Origin: Moraxella bovis
Lineage (GTDB): Bacteria > Pseudomonadota > Gammaproteobacteria > Pseudomonadales > Moraxellaceae
Assembly: GCF_002014975.1 (NCBI RefSeq)
Contig: NZ_MUXV01000048.1
Location: 1-64,000, forward strand
Reading direction: 5' to 3'
Length of the DNA stretch: 64,000 bases
Under the pieces are notes generated by a model. The model was not told the origin of the DNA. It did no database searches and saw only the letters and a list, made by a program, of their open reading frames with translations. Position 1 is the first letter of the stretch; the number at the start of each line of letters is the position of its first letter. Positions 31,897 to 39,611 of this stretch are shown here, in pieces. The position numbers and the translations under genes were made by a program.

Positions 31897-32325
31897 CTAT
31901 TTGCGTGCTTTGGCGTTAGCAACCAAGGGATTGGTTGGGGCAGGATTGGTAGATTGCCCTGTGCCGTGTTGTTCGGATAGTAGGTACTCAGGCAAGCCCT
32001 GCTTGGGAGCAGACAGCGAGCCAATCATGGTTTTGGCTTTGTCTGTATCAAGCGACAACAGCACCTGCACGGTTGCGTTATCAATGCCTTGCCAGTCGCC
32101 TGTGTTGTCTTTGGTAAAGCCTTTTTGTGATAGCTGAGCTTCAATCTCGGCAGTTTTGGCTTGTTCGTCTGCTTTGGCTTTTTGTGCTTTTAGCTCATCT
32201 CTTTCTTTGGTCAGCTCTTGAACTTGCTCGGTCAGCTCTTGCACTTGGTTGGTAAGCTCAGTCATGCGTGCCAAAACCGCTTCATCAACAGTTCCGCTTT
32301 TTTGGGGTGGGTTTGGATTGCTCAT
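31897..32325 (-). CDS. Nested scaffold protein (Mu gpZ-like), internal start in the protease gene
   Basis: An AAGGAAA ribosome site precedes an in-frame ATG (MSNPNPPQKSG). This gives a 142-residue protein made of the heptad coiled coil and the Ala/Pro-rich tail of the protease gene. In Mu, gpZ scaffold is made in this way from gene I. The ribosome site is clearly visible; the function is inferred from Mu. Confidence 0.65.
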   Translation of the reverse strand: MSNPNPPQKSGTVDEAVLARMTELTNQVQELTEQVQELTKERDELKAQKAKADEQAKTAEIEAQLSQKGFTKDNTGDWQGIDNATVQVLLSLDTDKAKTMIGSLSAPKQGLPEYLLSEQHGTGQSTNPAPTNPLVANAKARK

Positions 32326-32847
32326 TGCATTTTCCTTTTGGTTGTGGGTTTGGGATAAAATCATCGCCATGGTCTGATTGTCCACGCCTGTGGGCGTAAA
32401 AGACACTTCCGAAACTCGACATTTTCTTAAAATGGTAATCTCGCCCGTCAGCGTCTGCCCATTGACCACCGCCGTCTGTCCATGCGACAGCTTCTCTTCG
32501 TAGTCGGCGATGATGTGGGCGGACATCTGGAATGGAAAGCCGTCATCAGACTCACGGGCTAAGGCTTGTCCATGCTCGTTATCTAGTAACTCACCTTTGA
32601 TGATGAGCTGATTGTCAGCCACAGACAGCACGCCAAAGCCCACTCGCTTGTCTCGGTCGTGGAGCAATAAAGCAGGCACTTTGTCAGCAAAAGTGATGTC
32701 AGATAAATCAGCAATGGCACGCACGCCATGATAGACAAAGGGCTTGCCACTGTTGGCAATGCCATTAAAGGTGCGTTTGACTGCCTTGTCCGTTTGGTTG
32801 GCAGGGGCAATCGTGGCAGGGGTGGTCTCGGTGAGTAGGTAGTGCAT
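31897..32847 (-). CDS. Prohead protease with C-terminal scaffold (Mu gpI-like)
   Basis: The 316-residue protein combines an N-terminal maturation protease domain (FVYHGVRAIADLSDI, PALLLHDRDKRVGFG, SAHIIADYEE, EVSFTPTGVDNQTMA) with a coiled-coil scaffold part. The coiled coil is LTNQVQELTEQVQELTKERDELK, about residues 200-240. The ATG at 32847 is chosen over an earlier start at 32865. Mu genes I and Z use the same nested layout, and an internal start with a good ribosome site at 32325 would give the free scaffold. Confidence 0.85.
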   Translation of the reverse strand: MHYLLTETTPATIAPANQTDKAVKRTFNGIANSGKPFVYHGVRAIADLSDITFADKVPALLLHDRDKRVGFGVLSVADNQLIIKGELLDNEHGQALARESDDGFPFQMSAHIIADYEEKLSHGQTAVVNGQTLTGEITILRKCRVSEVSFTPTGVDNQTMAMILSQTHNQKENAMSNPNPPQKSGTVDEAVLARMTELTNQVQELTEQVQELTKERDELKAQKAKADEQAKTAEIEAQLSQKGFTKDNTGDWQGIDNATVQVLLSLDTDKAKTMIGSLSAPKQGLPEYLLSEQHGTGQSTNPAPTNPLVANAKARK

Positions 32848-33335
32848 GCTTGCCTTATATGTCAATTTTTGGGCGATTATGACAGATGACAGTAGGGGCG
32901 ATAAGATGACGGGGTTCAGGGATGTTGTTTAAAGCACCCTAAAAGAGCGTTTAAACTTGTTTAAATCAAGGGTTACAGCCGATTTTGACAGAGTAAAAAG
33001 GGCTTGATTTCGCCAAAAATGGCGGTTTGGCGGTAGGTATAGACAGCCCAAAAAGACAGGCACGCCCCATAAGCGATTTTAAGGGGATTTTTGGCGTGAT
33101 AAAATTGACGTGGTGCAATGGGTGCAAAAATTTTATTCTAACAAATTTAAAGGGGTTACAGCAAAATTTAAACGCTATCTTTGGGGCAGGTTTTGGCGGT
33201 GGGGTCAAAAAATCATAAAAAAACCCCAATTTGGGGGCAGGTTCAAAGTAGGGCTTTGGATTCACCCCTGTGCTATAATAAAAAACGCCCCATGTGTCAG
33301 ATAGGGCGGTCATTGCAAAGAACAACGGAGAACTT
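32848..33335. other. 488-bp non-coding gap between protease and the plus-strand cargo gene
   Basis: It holds the second copy of the 18-bp repeat (32902-32919), GCGTTTAAAC-type motifs (about 32940-32965), a repeated GGGTTACAGC, a short hairpin at about 33221-33234, and a probable promoter (TGTGCTATAATA near 33270) for the plus-strand gene. No convincing ORF is present. In a compact phage head operon such a gap points to a deleted or inserted segment. Confidence 0.6.
32902..32919 (+). repeat. 18-bp exact direct repeat, copy 2
   Basis: TAAGATGACGGGGTTCAG; the other copy is at 26592-26609. Confidence 0.7.
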
Positions 33336-33524
33336 ATGTCAAATCATCCAGACACCAACGAAACCAACGAGAACATCGCCTTGGAGCTTACCAAGCTCAT
33401 TATCAATAACCCACAATCACAAAACAATCTAAGACTCACCAAAGAGCTAAAAGATAATCCAAAAGATTGTATTGTTACGATATATCTTGATGTTTTGGGG
33501 GTGCTTAACGCTCATAAAGTCTAA
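33336..33524 (+). CDS. Small protein of unknown function on the plus strand of the prophage
   Basis: The 62-residue protein (MSNHPDTNETNENIALELTK and so on) is acidic and polar with an Asn/Asp-rich start and a Leu/Val C-terminus. The ATG at 33336 follows a GGAG site and an extended -10 promoter lies about 60 bases upstream, so it is its own unit. It runs opposite to the late operon and its last 20 bases overlap the gene at 33505. It may be a lysogenic cargo gene. Confidence 0.55.
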   Translation: MSNHPDTNETNENIALELTKLIINNPQSQNNLRLTKELKDNPKDCIVTIYLDVLGVLNAHKV

Positions 33525-33699
33525 AATCATCTTGGTTATCTAGCATTTTAAACAAACTTTCATTACTGGGTACATAGCCTGTCGTTAGGCAGTCGGCAAT
33601 GATTTTGGCTTGTTTGAATGCTAGATGCAGACTACCAATATCGCCATTATAAATGCTCAAAAAAATCTGCTTTATTAACTCTTTTTCTATATTCATCAT
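33505..33699 (-). CDS. Small protein downstream of the immunity gene, unknown function
   Basis: The 64-residue helical protein (MMNIEKELIKQIFLSIYNG) has a good AAGGTG ribosome site. It overlaps the preceding stop codon by one base, so it is translated with the toxin/immunity genes. It could be a second immunity protein or an accessory; no family is recognised. Confidence 0.55.
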   Translation of the reverse strand: MMNIEKELIKQIFLSIYNGDIGSLHLAFKQAKIIADCLTTGYVPSNESLFKMLDNQDDFRLYER

Positions 33700-34028
33700 T
33701 ACACCTTTTTAAAACGTGGGTCGGCTTGCATTTTTTGCAAAATCTCTGGCATGAAAGGTTTTAGGTCTTGATTGTCAGATTTTTGGATAAGTCCATAAGC
33801 CTGCATAAAAATATCGCTAGGCAGGTCATTTAACGATTGACTTTCTGCAATATTCCACCACAACTGATAATCTACCCCCCACTCATTGTCGCCTTGTTTT
33901 GCCATACTGTTTGAGATAGGGTCAAGCAACAAGTCAAATAAAAACTTACCAGAGCGGTCATCTAAATCTATCGCAAGGTTTTCTGTCTTATCCGAGTGGT
34001 TATATTCGTTAATGTATAACATTGTCAT
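33699..34028 (-). CDS. Putative immunity protein for the MuF toxin
   Basis: The 109-residue acidic protein starts 5 bases after the MuF-toxin stop with a GGAG ribosome site. Size, acidity and coupling are what is seen for CdiI-like or other polymorphic-toxin immunity proteins. The fold is not recognised (LLDPISNSMAKQGDNEWG, LNDLPSDIFMQAYGLIQ). Its role rests on context. Confidence 0.6.
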   Translation of the reverse strand: MTMLYINEYNHSDKTENLAIDLDDRSGKFLFDLLLDPISNSMAKQGDNEWGVDYQLWWNIAESQSLNDLPSDIFMQAYGLIQKSDNQDLKPFMPEILQKMQADPRFKKV

Positions 34029-34033
34029 GATGA

Positions 34034-35374
34034 TTACTCCACAACAAACACAATCTGTTTTTGTTTTTCTTTGGGTAATGATAGCACATAAGCGATGATT
34101 TTTGTAGCAATTCTTGCATCTGCTTTGCGTAAATCCATTGGTACAATATCCGCCTTCAATAAATGTTCATCTATCGTGTCTTTAACCCTATCCCAAGCAT
34201 CAGCATGGCGTTTTTTCTTGCTTTCAAAAATTTGGTAAGCCATTTCTTTTGCTTGCGTGTTGTCAAAGGCAAATAAAAAATCAATCGTTACCCAGTCTTT
34301 GGGTTCGCTGTCTTTGGCAATTACGGCATAGTCTGCGGATTTTGGCGTGCCTGTTTTTTCATTTGATAACATGACTTTGTGAATATTAGGGTTAAATCGC
34401 ACCAGCTCTACATCAAACTTTTGTTGCCATTCATCTGCCACCATGCCTTCAAAAGGTCGTGTACTGCCATTTAGCTCTTGTTCAAGTCTTAATTTTTCAG
34501 ACTCACGATAGACAATGCCACCAAAATCTGCTGTTTGTACAAACCCTGTCTGTGTTGCATAGCTTACCATAAATGATTTTAGGGTAGTTTGTGCATCAAG
34601 CCCAAACGCCAAACCATGCTTCTCCTCCGCCAACTTCAACAGAGCTGTCAGCCTATCATGATTATGATTAAAGCTAAAATGCACGCCCTTTGGCACGGTC
34701 ATCATCTCGCCTGTTAGGGGGTGTTTGACCTCTTCCATTTCAATGTCATAGACGATGCCTTTTTCGGCTTGTTCATTTAGGATTTTTTCGGCACGGGTTT
34801 TGGTAAGCTGTTTGACCCAGCATTTGCACCCAAAGTCATTGGGGGGCATGATACTTGCCCAAATGGGGTCGTCCACAGGGCGTACCATGTCATAAAATTG
34901 CCTATGGTTGTCTCGCTTATTTACCGATACACTTGGCATATATTGCAAATAAGGCAACAACTCCTTGGTACGCTGTATGCGTTCCCATTGTCCGCCTGCA
35001 TAGGCGGTGGCTTTGTTAGTATGGTAGATTGTCCGCAAGCGATGACCTAGGTGTTTTTGATAATCTCTAAACGTCTCTTTGTCATCGTCCACGTTGTCAT
35101 TTTTAAAAGTCGGGGCAAGCCAGCCCTTTGCCATAAGGTACGGTCTAAGCTGTTTTTTAAAATCGGCAAAACTGGTGCCGTTCTCTATCGCCTGCTTCAT
35201 CGCCTTGTGGACTTCGGTTAGCATGTCCTTATCAGCGATACGAGCCACGGTAAAGGCTAAGGCGTGTTCATACGCTTTTAATTCTGCATGGTGCTGAGCA
35301 GTCAGTAGGGCTTTACCACCAAAGCTGGCAATGGCTTCTTTGTTTGGCAGTCGCTCATGGTTAATCTCTGGCAT
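34034..35374 (-). CDS. MuF-type head morphogenesis protein with C-terminal toxin domain
   Basis: The 446-residue protein has an N-terminal MuF/SPP1 gp7 minor-head domain (about 20-210). It is marked by KAMKQAIENGTSFADFKKQLRP, RTIYHTNKATAYAGGQWER, YLQYMPSVSVNKRDNHRQ and PPNDFGCKCWVKQL. After a linker comes an unrelated C-terminal domain (about 275-446) with GTPKSADYAVIAKD, VTIDFLFAF, a basic helix with KKKRHADAWDRVKDT and a final beta strand QIVFVVE. This arrangement is the published MuF polymorphic-toxin layout, with the toxin possibly a nuclease of the CdiA-CT type; the catalytic class is inferred. It overlaps the portal stop by one codon region. Confidence 0.7.
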   Translation of the reverse strand: MPEINHERLPNKEAIASFGGKALLTAQHHAELKAYEHALAFTVARIADKDMLTEVHKAMKQAIENGTSFADFKKQLRPYLMAKGWLAPTFKNDNVDDDKETFRDYQKHLGHRLRTIYHTNKATAYAGGQWERIQRTKELLPYLQYMPSVSVNKRDNHRQFYDMVRPVDDPIWASIMPPNDFGCKCWVKQLTKTRAEKILNEQAEKGIVYDIEMEEVKHPLTGEMMTVPKGVHFSFNHNHDRLTALLKLAEEKHGLAFGLDAQTTLKSFMVSYATQTGFVQTADFGGIVYRESEKLRLEQELNGSTRPFEGMVADEWQQKFDVELVRFNPNIHKVMLSNEKTGTPKSADYAVIAKDSEPKDWVTIDFLFAFDNTQAKEMAYQIFESKKKRHADAWDRVKDTIDEHLLKADIVPMDLRKADARIATKIIAYVLSLPKEKQKQIVFVVE

Positions 35375-35375
35375 G

Positions 35376-36272
35376 CTATACCCCCATTTGCCCATCGGCA
35401 TGGGCCTTGCCTGTCAAGCCGTCCACATAAGCTGTTAAGTTTTGTCTGGCAAGCTCATCTACAAAGTCATCATCAGTCAAATCAAGGTTTGCCAGTCTTT
35501 TTTGAAACGTTGCAAAGTCGTCCACGTCTCTAACCAATGCCAGCACCTTTTCGGCTTTATCATTGGCAATCTTAATCTGCTTATCACTCAACGACTCATC
35601 ATCGTCATGGTTATGGCTTGTATCATCATGTGTATCTGATAACAGCATGGATAACGGCATATTCTGTGGCTCGGTGGCAGGGCTAGGCTCTACAATCTTA
35701 AAGTGATGTTCTTCAAAGCCCACCACGTCTTTGTAATAATCAGACGTTAAAACTATCGTCCCTGTGTCCAGATACAGCTTATCTCGCTCGGCTCGCATCT
35801 TATCCACCGCTTTCTCGTTTTTCCAGTCAAACCACACCTGCCCACCCGACACAAGGGGCGTGCCGTAGTGGGCATTGACCGCCATCATGGCGTTTAGGGC
35901 GTGATTTATCGCCTCTTTGGCAAGTTCTAAGTACGAGCCGATACGGTCAATGCGGGTTTTGTCGTCTGTCTCTTGGGATGCACGGCTACCGCTAGATAAC
36001 TCTGACGTTTTAACACGTCCTAATAGAAGCTTTTGGATACGGCTGTTTGCCATACGCTCTGCCATTTCAAAAGCCGAACCGTCCGCACTTAGCTGATGGA
36101 TGTTAATGTCATCATCTACCCCAATGCCAGTTGCCCCGCCATTGATAAACTCAAACAGTCTAGCGGTAAAGCTCTCAATCATGCTAAATCCGCCTTGCTT
36201 ACCCACGACATACGGCTGAGCATAGCGTTTGATAAACTGCCCCAAAAACGCCCAATTTTTACCCCGTAGCAA
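35376..36272 (-). pseudogene. Mu gp29-like portal protein (DUF935), N-terminal part deleted
   Basis: Only the C-terminal 299 residues remain. They open in a frame read from a TTG at 36272 (LLRGKNWAFLGQFIKRYAQPY) with no ribosome site. A family protein is about 500 residues, with the missing half including the portal core. An in-frame stop 33 bases upstream and the DUF2786 sequence running into the same bases show a deletion junction near 36280-36300. The C-terminal half, with SGGQVWFDWKNEKAVD and FKIVEPSP, is intact. Confidence 0.8.
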
Positions 36273-36898
36273 TACGGATGGATACGCCTAACGCCATGCA
36301 TATAATCAGTTGCTCTTGCACTTTTTGACTGACTGCCTTTATTGATAGGGATTTGCTTACCATTGGTTTTTTTATCGACAAAGGCTTTAATCATCTCTTT
36401 ATGTGGATTATCCACAACCAAATGGGCGGTTAAGTCTTTGACTTGTGAGACAAAGCCAATACAAAATGCGTCTGCACGGGCAGTTTTGTTTTTGGTCAGT
36501 CGAACTCGGGATAGTTCTTGCTTGATATATGTTTGGCGGGCGGATTTTAGTTGTCTAAATAGCACGTCATAGGCATAATTGGCAATCTCGGCATTTGCAC
36601 CCACACCCACAAAATATATCGCTCGCTTTTGGTTGTCATGGTAGCCTATCATCGTCTGACAACCGAAAATATCAGCTATCACATGGGCTAGGGCAACTTG
36701 ATATAGGGCAGGTTTTTGAGCAAGTTTTTGTGAGTTTTTGGTTGCTATGATGTCGGATAGGGCGATATCCGCTTCGCTCACACCATGCTTTTTCATTAAG
36801 GCATGTGCTTGGCGTAGGGCGGTGACAGCTTCGTGTTCATTGCTTGACTTGGACAAAGCAAGGCAATGTTTGATTTTTTCTAGGATTTTCGGGTTCAT
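36179..36898 (-). CDS. DUF2786 phage protein, C-terminal end replaced by out-of-frame portal sequence
   Basis: The first about 205 residues match the DUF2786 family: ILEKIKHCLALSKSSNEHEA, EADIALSDI, LAHVIADIFGCQT and KQIPINKGSQSKSARATDY. After about residue 206 (HGVRR) the ORF runs into portal-gene DNA in the wrong frame for 33 residues. The protein probably still folds. DUF2786 genes are early genes in Mu-like phages, so the junction joins early and late regions and removes Mor, lysis and terminase genes. Confidence 0.75.
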   Translation of the reverse strand: MNPKILEKIKHCLALSKSSNEHEAVTALRQAHALMKKHGVSEADIALSDIIATKNSQKLAQKPALYQVALAHVIADIFGCQTMIGYHDNQKRAIYFVGVGANAEIANYAYDVLFRQLKSARQTYIKQELSRVRLTKNKTARADAFCIGFVSQVKDLTAHLVVDNPHKEMIKAFVDKKTNGKQIPINKGSQSKSARATDYMHGVRRIHPYCYGVKIGRFWGSLSNAMLSRMSWVSKADLA

Positions 36899-36927
36899 TT
36901 TTTACTCCAAATTTCTCTTATAAAAAA

Positions 36928-36961
36928 GCGTTTAAATCGACTTTTACCCCGATTTAAACGC
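36928..36961 (-). terminator. Terminator-like GCGTTTAAATCG hairpin
   Basis: A 12-bp perfect stem and a T run on the minus strand, downstream of the ANR gene and 30 bases before DUF2786. Relatives with the GTTTAAA core occur at 28292-28340, 32940-32965 and 40071-40103. Confidence 0.7.
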
Positions 36962-36990
36962 CTGATGTTAATGGTTTTAGCCTTAGAGCC

Positions 36991-37224
36991 TTAGAGTCTT
37001 AACTCTGGGCGTTTGTAGCCATTTTTGATGGCCGATTCACAAAAGGCTCGGCGAATGCTGGCATAGTGGCGTAGCAGGCTGTCTTTTTTGGACTCTACTA
37101 TGACCTGCCCCCACAGTCGCTTGGCTTGGGCGTAGTAGCCCAGACGCTCGGCGTGTGCCGCCTGCTCGTTTTTGGGACGGCTTGGGTTATTGATGATGCT
37201 TAGGCTATGTGCATTGGGTATCAT
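36991..37224 (-). CDS. ANR-family (PerC-like) transcriptional regulator of the phage
   Basis: The 77-residue protein carries the AHAERLGYYAQAKRLWGQVIVESKKDSLLRHYASIRRAFCESA core known in ANR/PerC regulators of Mu-like phages. Such proteins modulate host AraC-family or early phage promoters. The ATG at 37224 follows AAGGAG and is chosen over an upstream GTG-like start. It starts 10 bases after the DUF3164 stop. Confidence 0.65.
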   Translation of the reverse strand: MIPNAHSLSIINNPSRPKNEQAAHAERLGYYAQAKRLWGQVIVESKKDSLLRHYASIRRAFCESAIKNGYKRPELRL

Positions 37225-37234
37225 GGTTAGCTCC

Positions 37235-37864
37235 TTATACACTGGCAAAATCTAGGGTGATTTGTTGGTATTTGCCGTCATTGTCTCGCTCATAGACACG
37301 GATATACTCCTTGGATGATACAACTTGGATGGCGTCCGAGATGGCATCCATCGCTTGTAGCCATTTCTCATCATTGATGTCAAGACTGCGTAGCGACAGC
37401 ACTCGGCGGGTGTTAATCTTGCCCTCTTTGTCCACGTCAAAGGCATTATTGATGATGGCTTTGATTTTGTCATCTGAGCCTTGTGTCCACTCATTTAAGC
37501 ACTCATCGATGAGAGATTTGGCGACTTGCAGACGCTCATCAAAGACGATGTTGTCTTGGACAGCTATTTGTACTTTGTATCTGCCGTCAAAGCTAAGCAG
37601 GCTTACATTGCCCTTTTGTCCACCAATCTTGGTATCATACTCACGGGCAGACAGCTCCACAAAGTCATGAAAATTGCTAAACATGATGTCTTTAACACCT
37701 ATCATCTGACTTCTTAGCTCTTTGGCACGGCTGATGATGTCTTGGACAACGTCATCACGCAGTTTGTCAATCTCTTTGACAGCCGATAACGGTACATAAT
37801 GCCCTTTGGCGTTCATCACATAGCCCTCAGGGGCGGTTTGGGTGTTTGGGGTTGGGTTAGTCAT
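37235..37864 (-). CDS. DUF3164 phage protein
   Basis: The 209-residue protein belongs to DUF3164, an early-region family in Mu-like phages with unknown function (APEGYVMNAKGHYVPLSAVKEIDKLRDDVVQDII; IGGQKGNVSLLSFDGRYKVQIAVQD). The ATG at 37864 has a GGAG site. The longer ORF reading upstream crosses the MuA deletion and is not used. Confidence 0.85.
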   Translation of the reverse strand: MTNPTPNTQTAPEGYVMNAKGHYVPLSAVKEIDKLRDDVVQDIISRAKELRSQMIGVKDIMFSNFHDFVELSAREYDTKIGGQKGNVSLLSFDGRYKVQIAVQDNIVFDERLQVAKSLIDECLNEWTQGSDDKIKAIINNAFDVDKEGKINTRRVLSLRSLDINDEKWLQAMDAISDAIQVVSSKEYIRVYERDNDGKYQQITLDFASV

Positions 37865-37931
37865 AACATTCTCCATGGGTTGATGGGTTGGGGTGGTTAA
37901 ATAAAACGTATCAAAGCAATGATAAGATGTA

Positions 37932-38420
37932 TCACGTGTAGCACGATAAAGAATAACAGCCAGTTTGCTTGTCTGTCTTGGCGTGCCAGTACGTCGGCAA
38001 CTCTCCCGCCCGAGACAGCTTGGACACAAGTTTAATCGCACGGGTTCTAGGCAATTGTTGTTCTATTGCATAACGAGTTACCAATAGAGCCATCAATAGC
38101 CGACTGTCCGCCGTGGTGCGGTCTTTGTCGGTCAAGTCCGCCACATCTCGCTCTGTTGCAATCAAGGCTTTTTCGCTACCACTGACACGCTGGGTAGGGG
38201 CATCGCCTTTAACTTGTGCCATAAGGTGCTTGGTGGTGATTTCATCTTGCACCGCTTTTGGCAGACCATCAAAGGCGTATTCTAAGCCACCGCCACGACC
38301 TGTGCGGGGGCGAGAGAGCCAGTTTTCTTTTTTGGCTTTTTTAAATACGCCCATTTTGGTTTTTGGCAACAACTGCAACCCTAAGTCTGCTAATTCTTGT
38401 GCTGTATAATAAGCATTCAT
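37932..38420 (-). pseudogene. MuA-like transposase, truncated after the N-terminal DNA-binding domain
   Basis: The remaining 162 residues hold the Mu-type N-terminal helix-turn-helix domain (YYTAQELADLGLQLLP, ENWLSRPRTGRGGGLEYAF, LPKAVQDEI). The RNase-H catalytic core and C-terminus are lost, as is MuB. A third frame at the break (residues RQANWLLFFIVLHVIHLII) reads like the end of a small membrane protein, so a deletion joined MuA to that gene near 37970. The ATG at 38420 follows GGGG. Confidence 0.8.
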
Positions 38421-38434
38421 ATTATACCCCAAAT

Positions 38435-38644
38435 TTATTCATTTGAATTAAATTTATCCAAATCCCAAAACCCAAGTTTTTGAGCAATCTCAAACGACCG
38501 CCCATAAAGCCCCTTGCGTTCGCCATTTAACACTTTGTAGACTTCGGTTACTGGATAACCATTTGCCAACGCCCAATTTTTGACAGTCATACCTTGCGAG
38601 TACAACCTTTGTTTTATTAGGTTTGACTGCTGTTCTCTGGTCAT
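38435..38644 (-). CDS. ner: Ner-like phage DNA-binding regulator
   Basis: The 69-residue protein has an N-terminal helix, then a helix-turn-helix (MTVKNWALANGYPVTEVYKVLNGERKGLYG) resembling Mu Ner and Cro-like proteins. It would repress the early promoters at 38660-38805. The ATG at 38644 follows GGGAG and is chosen over an earlier in-frame codon. An operator-like motif overlaps its stop codon. Confidence 0.75.
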   Translation of the reverse strand: MTREQQSNLIKQRLYSQGMTVKNWALANGYPVTEVYKVLNGERKGLYGRSFEIAQKLGFWDLDKFNSNE

Positions 38645-38702
38645 AAAAACTCCCAATTTGCTTGAAAATATGGTATAATTACCCTTTCTTTTAACCTGTT
38701 TT

Positions 38703-38781
38703 TACAAGGATATTTCCTTGTATGCGTGCATTATATTTTATTCAAATGAATAAATCAATATTTTTTTATTCATTTGAATAA
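38703..38781. promoter_or_regulatory. Operator region between ner and the XRE repressor
   Basis: A 16-base palindrome TTATTCAAATGAATAA (38738-38753) and its reverse complement (38766-38781) lie side by side, with a third copy at 38435-38450 over the ner stop. A separate palindrome TACAAGGA-N4-TCCTTGTA is at 38703-38722. Divergent genes on either side make this the main lysogeny control region. Confidence 0.7.
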
Positions 38782-38808
38782 ATATTTTTAAAAATCTAGG
38801 AAAATCAA

Positions 38809-39108
38809 ATGTTTGGCGAACGCCTAAAATCCGAAAGAAAACGACTTGGGCTAACCCAAGAGACATTTGGCGAGTTGTGTGGTGTCAAATTGTTGGCACA
38901 GTCCAATTACGAAAGTGGTAAACGCAGTCCAGATGCTGACTACCTACAAAAAGCCCACCAAGCAGGCGTAGATGTTGGATATTTGGTAACGGGGCAACAG
39001 ACAGCACTCACCCAATTAGATGAAAATGAGAGACAGTTAATAGAAAAATTGCGACAGTTGCCCGATGAGCAAAAAAGTGCGGTAATGAGATTTTTATTAA
39101 ATAATTGA
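38809..39108 (+). CDS. XRE-family repressor of the main prophage switch
   Basis: The 99-residue protein has an N-terminal helix-turn-helix (FGERLKSERKRLGLTQETFGELCG, QSNYESGKRSPD) and a C-terminal helical hairpin (NERQLIEKLRQLPDEQKSAVMRF). No S24 domain follows, although an S24-type ORF is downstream. It is the leftmost gene of a plus-strand operon toward the transposon end. Confidence 0.85.
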   Translation: MFGERLKSERKRLGLTQETFGELCGVKLLAQSNYESGKRSPDADYLQKAHQAGVDVGYLVTGQQTALTQLDENERQLIEKLRQLPDEQKSAVMRFLLNN

Positions 39109-39112
39109 AAGA

Positions 39113-39282
39113 TAAACCGTAAAATTTTTACTCTTAAATGGTTTTTGTGAGTTTACGGTTTAAAATTAAGAAAATTCAATAAATCCAAAAAAATTATATT
39201 GTAAATCAACAATATACATAAACCGTAAACCAAATTTTTAATTTTCTAAAAAGTTTACGGTTACAGAACACAAACTGTAAAC
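39113..39282. promoter_or_regulatory. Five-copy TAAACCGTAAAC repeat array
   Basis: The 12-base motif occurs at 39113 (+), 39151 (-), 39219 (+), 39253 (-) and 39272 (+, one mismatch), in alternating orientation, in the 194-base gap before the gene at 39303. This is an operator-like or iteron-like array distinct from the TTATTCA operators. Confidence 0.65.
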
Positions 39283-39302
39283 TAGCAAATAAGGAAATCG
39301 TT

Positions 39303-39590
39303 ATGATTAACCACAAACCAACACTTCTAGAAGACCCCACAGAAGAGCCAATTTTTCTTTTTTCTTACGAGGTGGAGAGATACAGAAAAGAATGCTTGTC
39401 GCAAGAACAAAAAGACACACTAGAAAAACTTGTTAATGAAGTGCATTTGAACAATCCCCAAAAAACGATTATGGATATTTGGTTGGCGTTGGTTGAGCAT
39501 TGTGGTGTTTCCAATTACCACAGCATAAAGAAAGACAACTACGATGAAGTATTGTCATTTTTGCAAGGTATGATACCAAACACACAATGA
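39303..39590 (+). CDS. Hypothetical phage protein upstream of the S24 domain
   Basis: The 95-residue protein is Glu/Lys-rich and mostly helical (LFSYEVERYRKECLSQEQKDTLEKLVNEVH; HSIKKDNYDEVLSFLQGM). It is not recognised. Its TGA stop is in the same reading frame as the following S24 ORF, with only 21 bases between, so a fused or read-through product would run straight into the S24 domain. The ribosome site AAGGAAATCGTT supports the start. Confidence 0.6.
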   Translation: MINHKPTLLEDPTEEPIFLFSYEVERYRKECLSQEQKDTLEKLVNEVHLNNPQKTIMDIWLALVEHCGVSNYHSIKKDNYDEVLSFLQGMIPNTQ

Positions 39591-39611
39591 GCTTTTATTT
39601 TAAAGGGGTTA

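Noticed and set aside
37865..38041. N-terminal extension of the DUF3164 gene
   Set aside because: The extra 59 codons read through truncated MuA sequence in another frame; the ATG at 37864 has the ribosome site.
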